Origin: Neisseria mucosa
GTDB lineage: Bacteria; Pseudomonadota; Gammaproteobacteria; Burkholderiales; Neisseriaceae
Assembly (NCBI RefSeq): GCF_003044445.1
Contig: NZ_POWX01000011.1
Span: 22,045 to 86,044, forward strand
Length of the DNA: 64,000 nucleotides
Reading direction: 5' to 3'
The position numbers and the translations under genes were made by a program. How positions within the stretch are numbered: position 1 is the first letter of the stretch; each line of letters opens with the position of its first letter. The notes under the pieces were generated by a model. That model ran no database searches. It was not told the origin of the DNA and saw nothing but the letters and a program-made list of their open reading frames with translations. Positions 18,062 to 26,148 of the stretch are shown here, one piece after another.

Positions 18062-18311
18062 AGATTCCTTCTGTCTCTGAGGTGGGTTATTTTTGTTGCA
18101 ATAAGCGTTAAAAATCACAAAGTAATTTTGCTGCGGAATTATATTTGATAACATTCTGCTTTTCTATAAAAAGTGATGATAACTATTTGTAAAAACAAAA
18201 ATACAACATAAACCAAAACTTTTTCTATCGTAATTGTTAATTATTTTATTAGGCGGAGAATCAGGGTTTCAGACGACCCCTGCCCGCTGCCTGCCTCAAG
18301 AGACAACGCAC

Positions 18312-20081
18312 ATGCAAAAATGGCAAATCGAGCTTTATTCCACGCCGTCTTGGCTGTTACAGACCTTATTGATGGTCGCCGCCGCCTCGGCGGTGATTCT
18401 GTTTTTGGCACGCGAAACGCGCTTCGGGCGGGAGTTTGCCTATATCCTGCGGCTGTGTCTGACGCCGAAAAGCGCGGTCAAAGTCTTGCTGCTGATTACG
18501 GCGATGATTGCGCTGCTGCTGACCGAAGTGCGGCTGAATGTATTGAGTACCTTTATGTCCAAAGGGCTTTACGACTCGATGCAGGATTTGAACGCCTCCG
18601 CGTTTTGGATGTTTGCAGCGATGAACGCGGGCGTGGTGTTGGTGCGGGCGTTTAACAACGTCGTCAACGACTTTCTCGATCAAGGCTTGGCGATTAAATG
18701 GTCGGAGCGGCTCAATGAAGTGCTGACAACGCGCTGGCTTGCCGACAAAAACTACTACCGCCTGCAAATGCGCCGCCATGCGCCGGACAATATCGACCAG
18801 CGTATCCAACAAGACGCGCAGGATTTCATCGCCTCGACCATAGAATTTGTACGCGGCATGGTCAATTCGGTCGTTACCTCGCTGGAATTTGCCGTTGTTT
18901 TGTGGGGCTTGGCGGGCATCCTGACCGTATTTGGCATCGACATTCCGCACGGCATCGTTTGGTTTGTCTATATGTTTGTGATTTTGGCGACCTTTATCGC
19001 CATGTGGATAGGCAACCCTTTGATTCGTTACAACTATGAAAACGAAAAACTCAACGGCGACTATCGTTATTCCCTCATCCGCGTGCGCGACCACGCCGAA
19101 AGCGTGGCGTTTTACAGCGGCGAACAACACGAACACGACCAGCTTGCCGACCGCTTCAAAGCCATCATCCGCAACCGTTGGCGCATCGCCCGCCAAAGCG
19201 TCTGCTTGAGCGGCTTTAACGATATGTTTACCAACGGAATCAAGCTCTTCCCCATTATTTTGCAAGCCCCGCGCCTGTTTGCCGGGCAAATCAAAATCGG
19301 CGACATCCAGCAGACCGTCCAAGCCTTCGCCCGACTGCAAAACGCCCTGTCCTTCTTTCGGATGTTCTACAACAAATTTACCGCCTACCGCGCCCGACTG
19401 GAGCGTCTGTACGGCTTTTTACTGAGTACGGAAGAACACCACAGCGCACAACAACCCGACATTACCGAAGTTTCAGACGACCTCTCGCTGGAAAACGTCG
19501 CCCTGTTCCGCCACAACGGCGAAATCCTGTTGAGCGGCATCAACGTCAACCTTAAAAGCGGTGATTCGCTGCTGATACGCGGCCCGAGCGGTTGCGGCAA
19601 AACCTCGCTGCTGCGCGCACTGGCGGGGCTTTGGCCGTTCGGCAGCAGCGGCAAAGTCAGCCGTCCGCCGCATCAAGACATCCTCTTCCTGCCGCAACGC
19701 CCGTACACGGCGCAAGGCAGCCTGCGCGACGCGATTTGTTACCCCGACATCGACAAACAGCATCCTGAGTTAGCCGAAGCCATGAATACCTGCCGCCTAG
19801 GTTATCTCGTTGATAAATTGGACAAAACCGACGACTGGCAACACAAACTCTCCCCCGGCGAACTGCAACGCGTCGCCTTCGTCCGCGCCCTGCTCTCGCA
19901 GCCCAAAGTCATCCTGCTCGACGAGGCCACTGCCGCCTTGGACGAACCGACCGAAGCCCTGCTCTACCGCGCTTTGAAACGCAAACTGCCGCAGAGCATC
20001 ATCATCAGCATCGGCCACCGCAGCACGCTCAACGAGTTTCACGATTTCAGTCTTGATGTCGGCAACGTAGCTTGCGATTAA
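18312..20081 (+). CDS. SbmA/YddA-type ABC transporter, fused permease and ATPase
   Basis: A 589-residue ABC protein. The N-terminal half carries about six hydrophobic segments of the SbmA/BacA-like permease type, and the C-terminal half is an ATPase. Walker A GPSGCGKTS is near residue 427, the signature reads LSPGELQR and Walker B VILLDEATAALDEP. The ATG at 18312 is preferred; upstream codons read through a DUS (FQTTPARC). E. coli yddA sits beside a TonB-dependent receptor gene (yddB), and this pair repeats that association with divergent orientation. It may move a siderophore, a peptide or another small molecule across the inner membrane; the direction is not known. Confidence 0.82.
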   Translation: MQKWQIELYSTPSWLLQTLLMVAAASAVILFLARETRFGREFAYILRLCLTPKSAVKVLLLITAMIALLLTEVRLNVLSTFMSKGLYDSMQDLNASAFWMFAAMNAGVVLVRAFNNVVNDFLDQGLAIKWSERLNEVLTTRWLADKNYYRLQMRRHAPDNIDQRIQQDAQDFIASTIEFVRGMVNSVVTSLEFAVVLWGLAGILTVFGIDIPHGIVWFVYMFVILATFIAMWIGNPLIRYNYENEKLNGDYRYSLIRVRDHAESVAFYSGEQHEHDQLADRFKAIIRNRWRIARQSVCLSGFNDMFTNGIKLFPIILQAPRLFAGQIKIGDIQQTVQAFARLQNALSFFRMFYNKFTAYRARLERLYGFLLSTEEHHSAQQPDITEVSDDLSLENVALFRHNGEILLSGINVNLKSGDSLLIRGPSGCGKTSLLRALAGLWPFGSSGKVSRPPHQDILFLPQRPYTAQGSLRDAICYPDIDKQHPELAEAMNTCRLGYLVDKLDKTDDWQHKLSPGELQRVAFVRALLSQPKVILLDEATAALDEPTEALLYRALKRKLPQSIIISIGHRSTLNEFHDFSLDVGNVACD

Positions 20082-20084
20082 ATT

Positions 20085-20191
20085 TATAGTGGATTAAATT
20101 TAAATCAGAACAAGGCGACGAAGCCGCAGACAGTACAGATAGTACGGCAAGGCGAGGCAACGCCGTACTGGTTTAAAGTTAATCCACTATA
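20085..20191. repeat. Correia repeat enclosed element, 107 bp
   Basis: Short-form CREE starting three bases after the stop codon of the YddA-type gene. Ends are TATAGTGGATTA and TAATCCACTATA with the standard core. Confidence 0.95.
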
Positions 20192-20198
20192 AAGCGAC

Positions 20199-20277
20199 GA
20201 GGTCGTCTGAAAACCCGTCAGGGTTTCGCCAAAACGAGCGCAGCGAGTTTCGCTAAAACTTTTTCAGACGACCTTTC
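20199..20277. terminator. Long DUS hairpin with nested inner dyad
   Basis: DUS arms 79 bases apart end to end enclose AGCGA-GTT-TCGCT (20242-20254), so a second hairpin sits inside the first. It follows the CREE and precedes the DUF2130 gene. Confidence 0.6.
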
Positions 20278-20315
20278 TGCTAAAATCACACGCTTCAAAT
20301 ACAAGGGAACCCGCC

Positions 20316-21626
20316 ATGCACGAAATCAAATGCCCGCACTGCCACACCGCGTTTACCGTCAACGAAGCCAGTTACGCCGACATCCTGAACCAAGTCCGCA
20401 CCCAAGAATTTCAAACCGAAATCCACGAGCGCCTGCAACAGGCGCAGATGCAGTTTCAAAGCGATATGCAGCTTGCCCAAGCGCAGGCGCAAAATCAGTT
20501 CGACAAAATCCTAGCCGACAAAAACCACGAAATCGCCGCCCTATCCAACCAAATCAACGCCTACGAAAAAGACAGCAAACTCGCCGCCGCCGAGATTGAA
20601 GGTCGTCTGAAAGCGCAAATCGCCGAACAAGATAAATTGATTGCCGAACTGAAAGCGCAGGCAAAATCGCTGGAAACGGCGAAAAACATGGAAAAAGAGC
20701 TGGAAATCACCAAAGCCGTTTCCGAAAAAGAGCGCGAATTGGGTAATCTGAACACGCAGCTTATGCTGCAATCCAAAGAAAACCAGTTGGAAAAACAAAG
20801 CCTGCGCGAAAAATACGAAGCCGAACTCAAACAAAAAGACGAAACCATCGCCTTCTACAAAGACTTCAAAGCCAGACAGTCCACCAAAATGATAGGCGAA
20901 AGCCTCGAGCAGCACTGCGAAACCGAATTCAACCGCATCCGCACCACCGCCTTTCCCCAAGCCGTCTTCGGCAAGGACAACGACGCCAAAGCCGGCAGCA
21001 AAGGCGACTACATCTACCGCGAAACCGACGAAGAAGGCAACGAAATCATCTCCATCATGTTCGAGATGAAAAACGAAAACGACGAAACCGCCACCAAAAA
21101 GAAAAACGAACACTTTTTCAAAGAGTTGGATAAAGACCGCAGAGAGAAAAACTGCGAATACGCCGTCCTCGTCTCACTCTTGGAAGCCGACAGCGAACTC
21201 TACAACAACGGCATCGTCGACGTGTCCTACGCCTATCCGAAAATGTATGTCGTACGCCCGCAGTTCTTCATCCCCATCGTCTCCCTGCTGCGCAACGCCG
21301 CGCTCAATTCATTGAAATACAAACAAGAATTGGCACAAATGCGCGCGCAAAACATCGACATCACGCACTTTGAAGAAGACTTGGACAAGTTCAAAACCGA
21401 CTTCGCCCGCAATTACGAACTCGCCCACCGCAAGTTCCACACCGCCATCGACGAAATCGACAAAACCATCAGCCACCTGCAAAAAACCAAAGAAGCCCTG
21501 CTCTCTTCAGAAAACAACCTGCGCCTCGCCAACAACAAAGCAACCGACCTGACCGTCAAAAAATTAGTGCGCAAAAACCCGACCATGAAGGCCGCCTTTG
21601 CCGCGTTGGAGAAAAAAGAGGATTGA
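20316..21626 (+). CDS. DUF2130 protein with long coiled coil
   Basis: A 436-residue DUF2130 protein. The N-terminus has a possible zinc-ribbon half (EIKCPHCHTAF). Residues 25 to about 185 are a long charged coiled coil rich in Q, E, K and A. The C-terminal half holds the conserved globular domain (TKMIGESLEQHCETEFNRIR, GDYIYRETDEEGNEIISIMFEMKNE). This has a nuclease-like look, with acidic residues and a K in the MFEMKNE segment reminiscent of restriction-type folds. That reading is inference; no function is established. Monocistronic. Confidence 0.85.
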   Translation: MHEIKCPHCHTAFTVNEASYADILNQVRTQEFQTEIHERLQQAQMQFQSDMQLAQAQAQNQFDKILADKNHEIAALSNQINAYEKDSKLAAAEIEGRLKAQIAEQDKLIAELKAQAKSLETAKNMEKELEITKAVSEKERELGNLNTQLMLQSKENQLEKQSLREKYEAELKQKDETIAFYKDFKARQSTKMIGESLEQHCETEFNRIRTTAFPQAVFGKDNDAKAGSKGDYIYRETDEEGNEIISIMFEMKNENDETATKKKNEHFFKELDKDRREKNCEYAVLVSLLEADSELYNNGIVDVSYAYPKMYVVRPQFFIPIVSLLRNAALNSLKYKQELAQMRAQNIDITHFEEDLDKFKTDFARNYELAHRKFHTAIDEIDKTISHLQKTKEALLSSENNLRLANNKATDLTVKKLVRKNPTMKAAFAALEKKED

Positions 21627-21640
21627 GGCTCGTATAAAGC

Positions 21641-21684
21641 CAAGGTCGTCTGAACACGATTTTCCCTGTTTTCTGACGACCTTT
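21641..21684. terminator. Imperfect inverted-DUS terminator
   Basis: The left arm is GGTCGTCTGAA and the right arm TTCTGACGACC, one base off a perfect complement. It lies 15 bases after the DUF2130 stop. Confidence 0.65.
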
Positions 21685-21769
21685 CCCGAGTCAAAGCCGT
21701 TTGAATATTTCCTGCGATACGGCTATGATGAACCCTGTCCCTACACATTGATAATGAAAGGAATCCCGC

Positions 21770-22177
21770 ATGACCGCTTGGTTTATTGCCGCTGCCGCCG
21801 TCCTAATTGTCGAACTGTTTGTCGGCACTGTATATCTCTTGGTGGTCAGCGCGGCTTTGTTCGGTGCGGGATTGGTGTATTGGCTGACCGGTGATACTTC
21901 GATTGCCGTTGTTGCGGCAGCCGTTTTGTCTGCCGCCGGTATCTGGGTAGTACACAGCAAGTTCAAAAAAACTGCGCCCCGTCAAGAATTGAATGATGAT
22001 TTGGACATCGGACAGACCGTTCATATCCTCCGCCACCTTCACGGCGATTGTTATGAAGTTTCTTATCGGGGGACGCGCTGGCAGGCGCAGACTGAAAATG
22101 CCGACGCCGTTCAGACGACCTCTACCGCCGTGATTACCGGTAAAAACGGTAATGTTTTACTCATTCGTTTGAATTAA
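21770..22177 (+). CDS. NfeD family membrane protein
   Basis: A 135-residue short NfeD. Two or three N-terminal transmembrane segments (WFIAAAAVLIVELFVGTVYLL and on) are followed by a small OB-fold domain (DLDIGQTVHI ... GTRWQAQTENADAVQTTSTAVITG). Short NfeD proteins work with SPFH/stomatin partners in membrane organisation, and the SPFH gene follows 39 bases downstream, so the two form an operon. A DUS is embedded in the coding sequence near 22110. Confidence 0.88.
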   Translation: MTAWFIAAAAVLIVELFVGTVYLLVVSAALFGAGLVYWLTGDTSIAVVAAAVLSAAGIWVVHSKFKKTAPRQELNDDLDIGQTVHILRHLHGDCYEVSYRGTRWQAQTENADAVQTTSTAVITGKNGNVLLIRLN

Positions 22178-22216
22178 TTCAATAATCCGCCCTGTTGTGG
22201 TTTAAAAGGAAAAACA

Positions 22217-23176
22217 ATGGAATTTCTATACAGCTTCCCCGTCATCCTGCTGATTGTCGTCATGATTTTCGGCTTCAAGTCGTTTATCGTCGTGCCGCAA
22301 CAGGAAGTTTACGTCGTCGAACGTCTCGGCAGATTCCACAATGCGCTGACTGCCGGTCTGAACATCCTGATTCCTTTCGTTGACCGTGTCGCCTACCGCC
22401 ACTCGCTCAAAGAAGTACCGTTGGACGTTCCCAGCCAAGTTTGTATCACCCGCGACAACACCCAGCTTACCGTTGACGGCATCATCTACTTCCAAGTAAC
22501 CGACCCGAAACTCGCTTCCTACGGCTCCAGCAACTACATCATGGCGATTACCCAGCTTGCCCAAACCACGCTGCGTTCGGTTATCGGCCGCATGGAGTTG
22601 GACAAAACGTTTGAAGAGCGCGACGAAATCAACAGCATCGTCGTTTCCGCGCTCGACGAAGCGGCAGGCGCATGGGGCGTGAAAGTATTGCGTTACGAAA
22701 TCAAAGACTTGGTTCCGCCGCAAGAAATTCTGCGTTCTATGCAGGCGCAAATTACTGCCGAACGTGAAAAACGCGCCCGTATCGCCGAATCCGAAGGTCG
22801 CAAAATCGAGCAAATCAACCTTGCCAGCGGTCAGCGCGAAGCGGAAATCCAACAGTCCGAAGGTGAAGCGCAAGCCGCCATCAACGCGTCAAACGGTGAA
22901 AAAATCGCCCGTATCAACCGCGCACAAGGTGAAGCCGAAGCCCTGCGCCTGGTTGCCGAAGCAAACGCCGACGCCATCCGCAAAATCGCCGAGGCAGTCC
23001 GCGCAGAGGGCGGTTCCGAAGCCGTCAACCTGAAAGTTGCCGAACAATATGTCGAAGCCTTCAGCAATCTAGCAAAAGAAAGCACCACACTGATCATGCC
23101 CGCCAACGTCGCCGACATCGGTAGCCTGGTTTCAGCCGGACTGAAGATTGTTGACGGCAACAAAGCGGCAAAATAA
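22217..23176 (+). CDS. SPFH/band 7 (stomatin/QmcA-type) membrane protein
   Basis: A 319-residue SPFH protein. One N-terminal transmembrane segment (FLYSFPVILLIVVMIFGFKSFIVV) leads into the band 7 domain with VVERLGRFHNALTAGLNILIPFVDRVAYRHSLKE, as in QmcA and paraslipins. A coiled-coil tail rich in E, A and R (AEREKRARIAESEGRKIEQ) follows. Such proteins form cage-like oligomers that organise inner-membrane domains and interact with FtsH. It is paired with NfeD upstream. A clear GGAAAAAC ribosome site precedes the ATG. Confidence 0.92.
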   Translation: MEFLYSFPVILLIVVMIFGFKSFIVVPQQEVYVVERLGRFHNALTAGLNILIPFVDRVAYRHSLKEVPLDVPSQVCITRDNTQLTVDGIIYFQVTDPKLASYGSSNYIMAITQLAQTTLRSVIGRMELDKTFEERDEINSIVVSALDEAAGAWGVKVLRYEIKDLVPPQEILRSMQAQITAEREKRARIAESEGRKIEQINLASGQREAEIQQSEGEAQAAINASNGEKIARINRAQGEAEALRLVAEANADAIRKIAEAVRAEGGSEAVNLKVAEQYVEAFSNLAKESTTLIMPANVADIGSLVSAGLKIVDGNKAAK

Positions 23177-23193
23177 ACCTTTCGTTTTGCCAC

Positions 23194-23273
23194 GAGGTCG
23201 TCTGAAAACGAGTGCAATGCGTTTCACTACCATAAACAGCGAATTTGCCGAACCGTTTTTCAGACGACCTTTA
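23194..23273. terminator. Long DUS hairpin after the SPFH gene
   Basis: Facing DUS arms with a loop of about 50 bases, 17 bases beyond the stop. Confidence 0.6.
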
Positions 23274-23316
23274 TTCGCATGATGGCAGACAGAATGCCCA
23301 TCTGACCAAGCTTCAA

Positions 23317-23423
23317 TATAGTGGATTAAATTTAAATCAGGACAAGGCGACGAAGCCGCAGACAGTACAGATAGTACGGCAAGGCGAGGCAACGCCGTAC
23401 TGGTTTAAAGTTAATCCACTATA
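23317..23423. repeat. Correia repeat enclosed element, 107 bp
   Basis: Short-form CREE with intact ends, finishing 29 bases upstream of the cca start. CREE termini are known to supply promoter elements in Neisseria, so this copy may drive or alter cca expression. Confidence 0.95.
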
Positions 23424-23452
23424 CATTCTGATTGTTACCAAAGACCAATTCA

Positions 23453-24709
23453 ATGACCCAGAAAACACACACCATCAAAACCTACCTCGTCGGCGGCGCC
23501 GTCCGCGATTATCTTTTGGGCTTGCCCGTCAAAGACCGCGACTGGGTAGTCGTCGGCGCCGACGCGCAAACTATGTTGGCGCAAGGCTTCCAGCCGGTCG
23601 GCAAAGATTTTCCCGTGTTCCTCCATCCAGACAACCACGAAGAATACGCCCTCGCCCGTACCGAACGTAAAACCGCCAAGGGCTACGCCGGTTTCAGTTT
23701 CCACGCCGACAAAGACGTTACGCTGGAGCAGGATTTGATGCGCCGCGACCTGACCATCAACGCAATGGCGCAGGATTCAGACGACCTCATCATCGACCCT
23801 TTCGGCGGACAACAAGATTTGAAGGCAGGAATTTTGCGACACGTCTCACCAGCCTTTGCCGAAGACCCCGTCCGCATCCTGCGTACCGCCCGTTTTGCCG
23901 CGCGATACGGGTTTGAAATCGCCGAAGAAACCATGAAACTGATGCGACAGATGGTGGAAAACGGCGAAGCGGACGCTTTGGTCGCCGAGCGCGTTTGGCA
24001 GGAATTGGCGAAAGGTCTGATGGAAAAAAATCCCCGAAAGATGATTGAAGTGTTGCGCGAATGCGGCGCGCTCAAAGTCTTGCTGCCAGAAGTCGATGCC
24101 CTCTTCGGCGTACCGCAACGCGCCGACTACCATCCCGAAATCGACAGCGGCATCCATACCCTGATGACGTTGCAACGCGCCGCCGATATGGATCTGAGCC
24201 TGCCCGAACGTTACGCCGCCCTGCTGCACGATTTGGGCAAAGCCAAAACCCCGCCCGAAATCCTGCCCAAACACCACGGACACGACCTCGCCGGCGTCGA
24301 ACCCGTACGCGAAGTCAATCAGCGGCTGCGTGCGCCGAGACAATGCGCCGAGCTTGCCGAACTTGTCTGCCGCTGGCACATCATGTTCCACCAAGTCGAG
24401 CAATTCAAAAACAAAACCATCTTAACCGTCCTAAAAAAAACCGACGCTTTCAGACGACCCGAACGCTTCGCCGCTGCCTTAAATGTCTGCATTGCCGACA
24501 CACAAGGTCGTCTGAATCGAGAAAATACGCCCTACCCGCAACGCGCGCACTGGCTCGCCCTGCTCGAAGCCGCCAACCAGGTAGATGCAGGCAAAATTGC
24601 CGCCGAGTGCCGCGCACAAGGGAAAGCACACCTTATCGCCGAAGAAATCGACCGGGAGCGGTTGGCACAAATCGCCCCGCTGCAAAAAGCGTATAAGGCA
24701 GAAAAATAG
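23453..24709 (+). CDS. cca: Multifunctional CCA tRNA nucleotidyltransferase
   Basis: A 418-residue class II CCA-adding enzyme that builds and repairs the 3'-CCA of tRNA. The N-terminal nucleotidyltransferase motif [25 protein letters not shown] is followed by [10 protein letters not shown] and the template-reading segment [18 protein letters not shown]. An HD domain ([11 protein letters not shown]) near residue 258 matches the long bacterial form with phosphohydrolase activity. The frame can be read from 23432, but ATG 23453 ([15 protein letters not shown]) fits the family; its ribosome site is weak. A CREE lies 29 bases upstream. Confidence 0.95.
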
Positions 24710-24719
24710 GAGGCTATTG

Positions 24720-24893
24720 ATGACATCTTCGCGTTATAAAATCGAGCGCATGCCCGACTGCATTGCCGTATCTGCACGTGTTGTACAAAATTTATATTAC
24801 TTGCACCGGTTCGTTTTACCTCATTTATCTCCAATTGGAGACTTGCATAAATGTTTGCGGATCTTACCGCTTTCCTTTAAAATTCCTCAATAA
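24720..24893 (+). CDS. Short ORF with strong ribosome site, probably a truncated gene
   Basis: A 57-codon ORF whose ATG follows cca by 10 bases and has a perfect AGGAGG Shine-Dalgarno (24709-24714). The first 20 or so codons (MTSSRYKIERMPDCIAVSA) have host-like composition, then the sequence turns AT-rich and the frame soon ends. I read it as the 5' end of a former native gene, translationally linked to cca, whose remainder was replaced by the AT-rich island. No domain recognised. Confidence 0.4.
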   Translation: MTSSRYKIERMPDCIAVSARVVQNLYYLHRFVLPHLSPIGDLHKCLRILPLSFKIPQ

Positions 24894-24957
24894 AAGAAGT
24901 TAGGTTTTCTATTGATGGGATTATTAAATTTGAGAATAAAATCAGAGAAGGACAATA

Positions 24958-25311
24958 ATGCAAAAACAATTCGATTTATTAAATAATATATGCTCAATAT
25001 TTTTTTCGGCTCCAGAAAAGTTTAATTTATTAGAGTATGAATATAAATTTAATCCAGAAGAAGCCTGGGTTGGAACGAAATTAATAACTAAACTTGACGG
25101 CAATCCAGTACAAATAACACTATCAGAGCAAAATGAAGACAAATTGATGGATTTATGTCAAGAACTACATGATGAAATGCAAGCTCATACCGGTGGTGAT
25201 TGGAGAAAATTTATTCTGACTATCAATGAAAGCGGAGAAGCTAACACAAAGTTCATTTATGAAATCCAATCTGTTCTGGATGAACTTGAAGATGAAGATT
25301 ATTTTGCTTAA
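24958..25311 (+). CDS. YezG/DUF600-like putative immunity protein
   Basis: A 117-residue acidic protein (many D and E, C-terminal DELEDEDYFA). The pattern WRKFILTINESGEANTKFIYE is typical of the YezG/DUF600 family, small immunity proteins found beside polymorphic toxins. AGAAGGA seven bases before the ATG is a good ribosome site. The gene is clearly AT-rich compared with its neighbours, a sign of transfer. No intact toxin gene is adjacent, so it would be an orphan immunity gene. The family call is by pattern only. Confidence 0.55.
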   Translation: MQKQFDLLNNICSIFFSAPEKFNLLEYEYKFNPEEAWVGTKLITKLDGNPVQITLSEQNEDKLMDLCQELHDEMQAHTGGDWRKFILTINESGEANTKFIYEIQSVLDELEDEDYFA

Positions 25312-25315
25312 GATG

Positions 25316-25373
25316 AAATATGGTTAATTTTTGATGAGTTTTTAAAACTTATTGAAAGTTAACCATATTTTTT
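25316..25373 (+). terminator. 12-bp perfect inverted repeat with T-run after the immunity-like gene
   Basis: AAATATGGTTAA (25316-25327) and TTAACCATATTT (25359-25370), followed by more T. It starts five bases past the stop. Unlike nearly all other terminators here it is not made of DUS, consistent with foreign origin of the island. Confidence 0.65.
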
Positions 25374-25387
25374 AATTATTGAACGTT

Positions 25388-25707
25388 AGTATAGTTTTCT
25401 GTTGTCAGAAATTTCCGAATGGCAGTTTCGTGACAATATTCCCAAAGCTCCTGTTGTAAGAGGAAGGGAAGCTAAGTACCCAAACAAAAACTACTACCAA
25501 AATGGTATAAAACAACCAAAAAACGATATCCCCAATATCTTACGTATCCAAAAATGCAAACAAGGCGCATGGTCTTTCGATTATCAGGAAAAAACCATAC
25601 TTATTGGCGATTTTTTTGACAGCCGTGATGCTCAGATAATCAATACTGAATTGAACCGGTTTATCCCAGTATCCGCTAAAGCCCGTCAACTTTCAGACGA
25701 CCTTTAA
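25388..25707 (+). pseudogene. C-terminal fragment of an unrecognised gene
   Basis: An open frame directly after a stop at 25387-25389, without ATG or ribosome site; the earliest possible start is TTG at 25402. It would give about 101 residues (SEISEWQFRDNIPKAPVV ... RQLSDDL). The sequence is polar, basic in the middle, with a folded-looking WSFDYQEKTILIGDFF. The last codons are a DUS. Its position after an immunity-like gene fits a remnant C-terminal toxin module of the kind swapped in polymorphic toxin loci, but no family is recognised. It could also be a short real gene with a TTG start. Confidence 0.4.
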
Positions 25708-25770
25708 AACAGCCGCCGCCATATCCGCTATAATCTGCCTCTCAGCTATTTAGTTCCAACCATAAAAATC

Positions 25771-26079
25771 ATGACCATTCAGACCGATTTATTGCCTAAA
25801 ATCAACAACGAAGATTACCAACGCCTCATCCTCAAACACAGCGTAGAATTCAGCGAAGGCGAAATCCGCCTGTTGAACGAAATCCTCGAAAAATTCAACT
25901 TCGACGTCGTTCAGGCGCAGGCATTGGCGCAGGCGGTGATGCAGCAGGTGCGCTTCGATCCCAACGCCTACCACATCGACAGCGACGACGAAGACACCAC
26001 AGGCGTCTGCCCACACTGCATCAACCCGCCCATGCCGCCCCTGCGCGATTACCTCGTTTGGCGCGAAACACGCGGCTAA
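25771..26079 (+). CDS. Conserved small protein of unknown function
   Basis: A 102-residue acidic protein. The first two thirds look helical (NNEDYQRLILKHSVEFSEGEIRLLNEILEKF). The C-terminal part holds a CPHC pair in TGVCPHCINPPMPPLRDYLVW, possibly half of a metal site. Codon use matches the core genome, in contrast to the AT-rich stretch just before it. It precedes ruvB by 69 bases with a DUS hairpin between, so it is likely a separate transcript. No family recognised. Confidence 0.65.
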   Translation: MTIQTDLLPKINNEDYQRLILKHSVEFSEGEIRLLNEILEKFNFDVVQAQALAQAVMQQVRFDPNAYHIDSDDEDTTGVCPHCINPPMPPLRDYLVWRETRG

Positions 26080-26089
26080 ACCTCTTTTA

Positions 26090-26130
26090 AAAGGTCGTCT
26101 GAAACGGCAAACCGTTTTTCAGACGACCTC
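26090..26130. terminator. Inverted-DUS hairpin before ruvB
   Basis: Paired DUS between the small upstream gene and ruvB, ending 18 bases before the ruvB ATG. Confidence 0.65.
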
Positions 26131-26148
26131 AGACACACCGGAAAACCC

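Noticed and set aside
18172..18190. Fur box for the TonB-dependent receptor
   Set aside because: Only about 11 of 19 matches; expected for such a gene but too weak to list as a feature.
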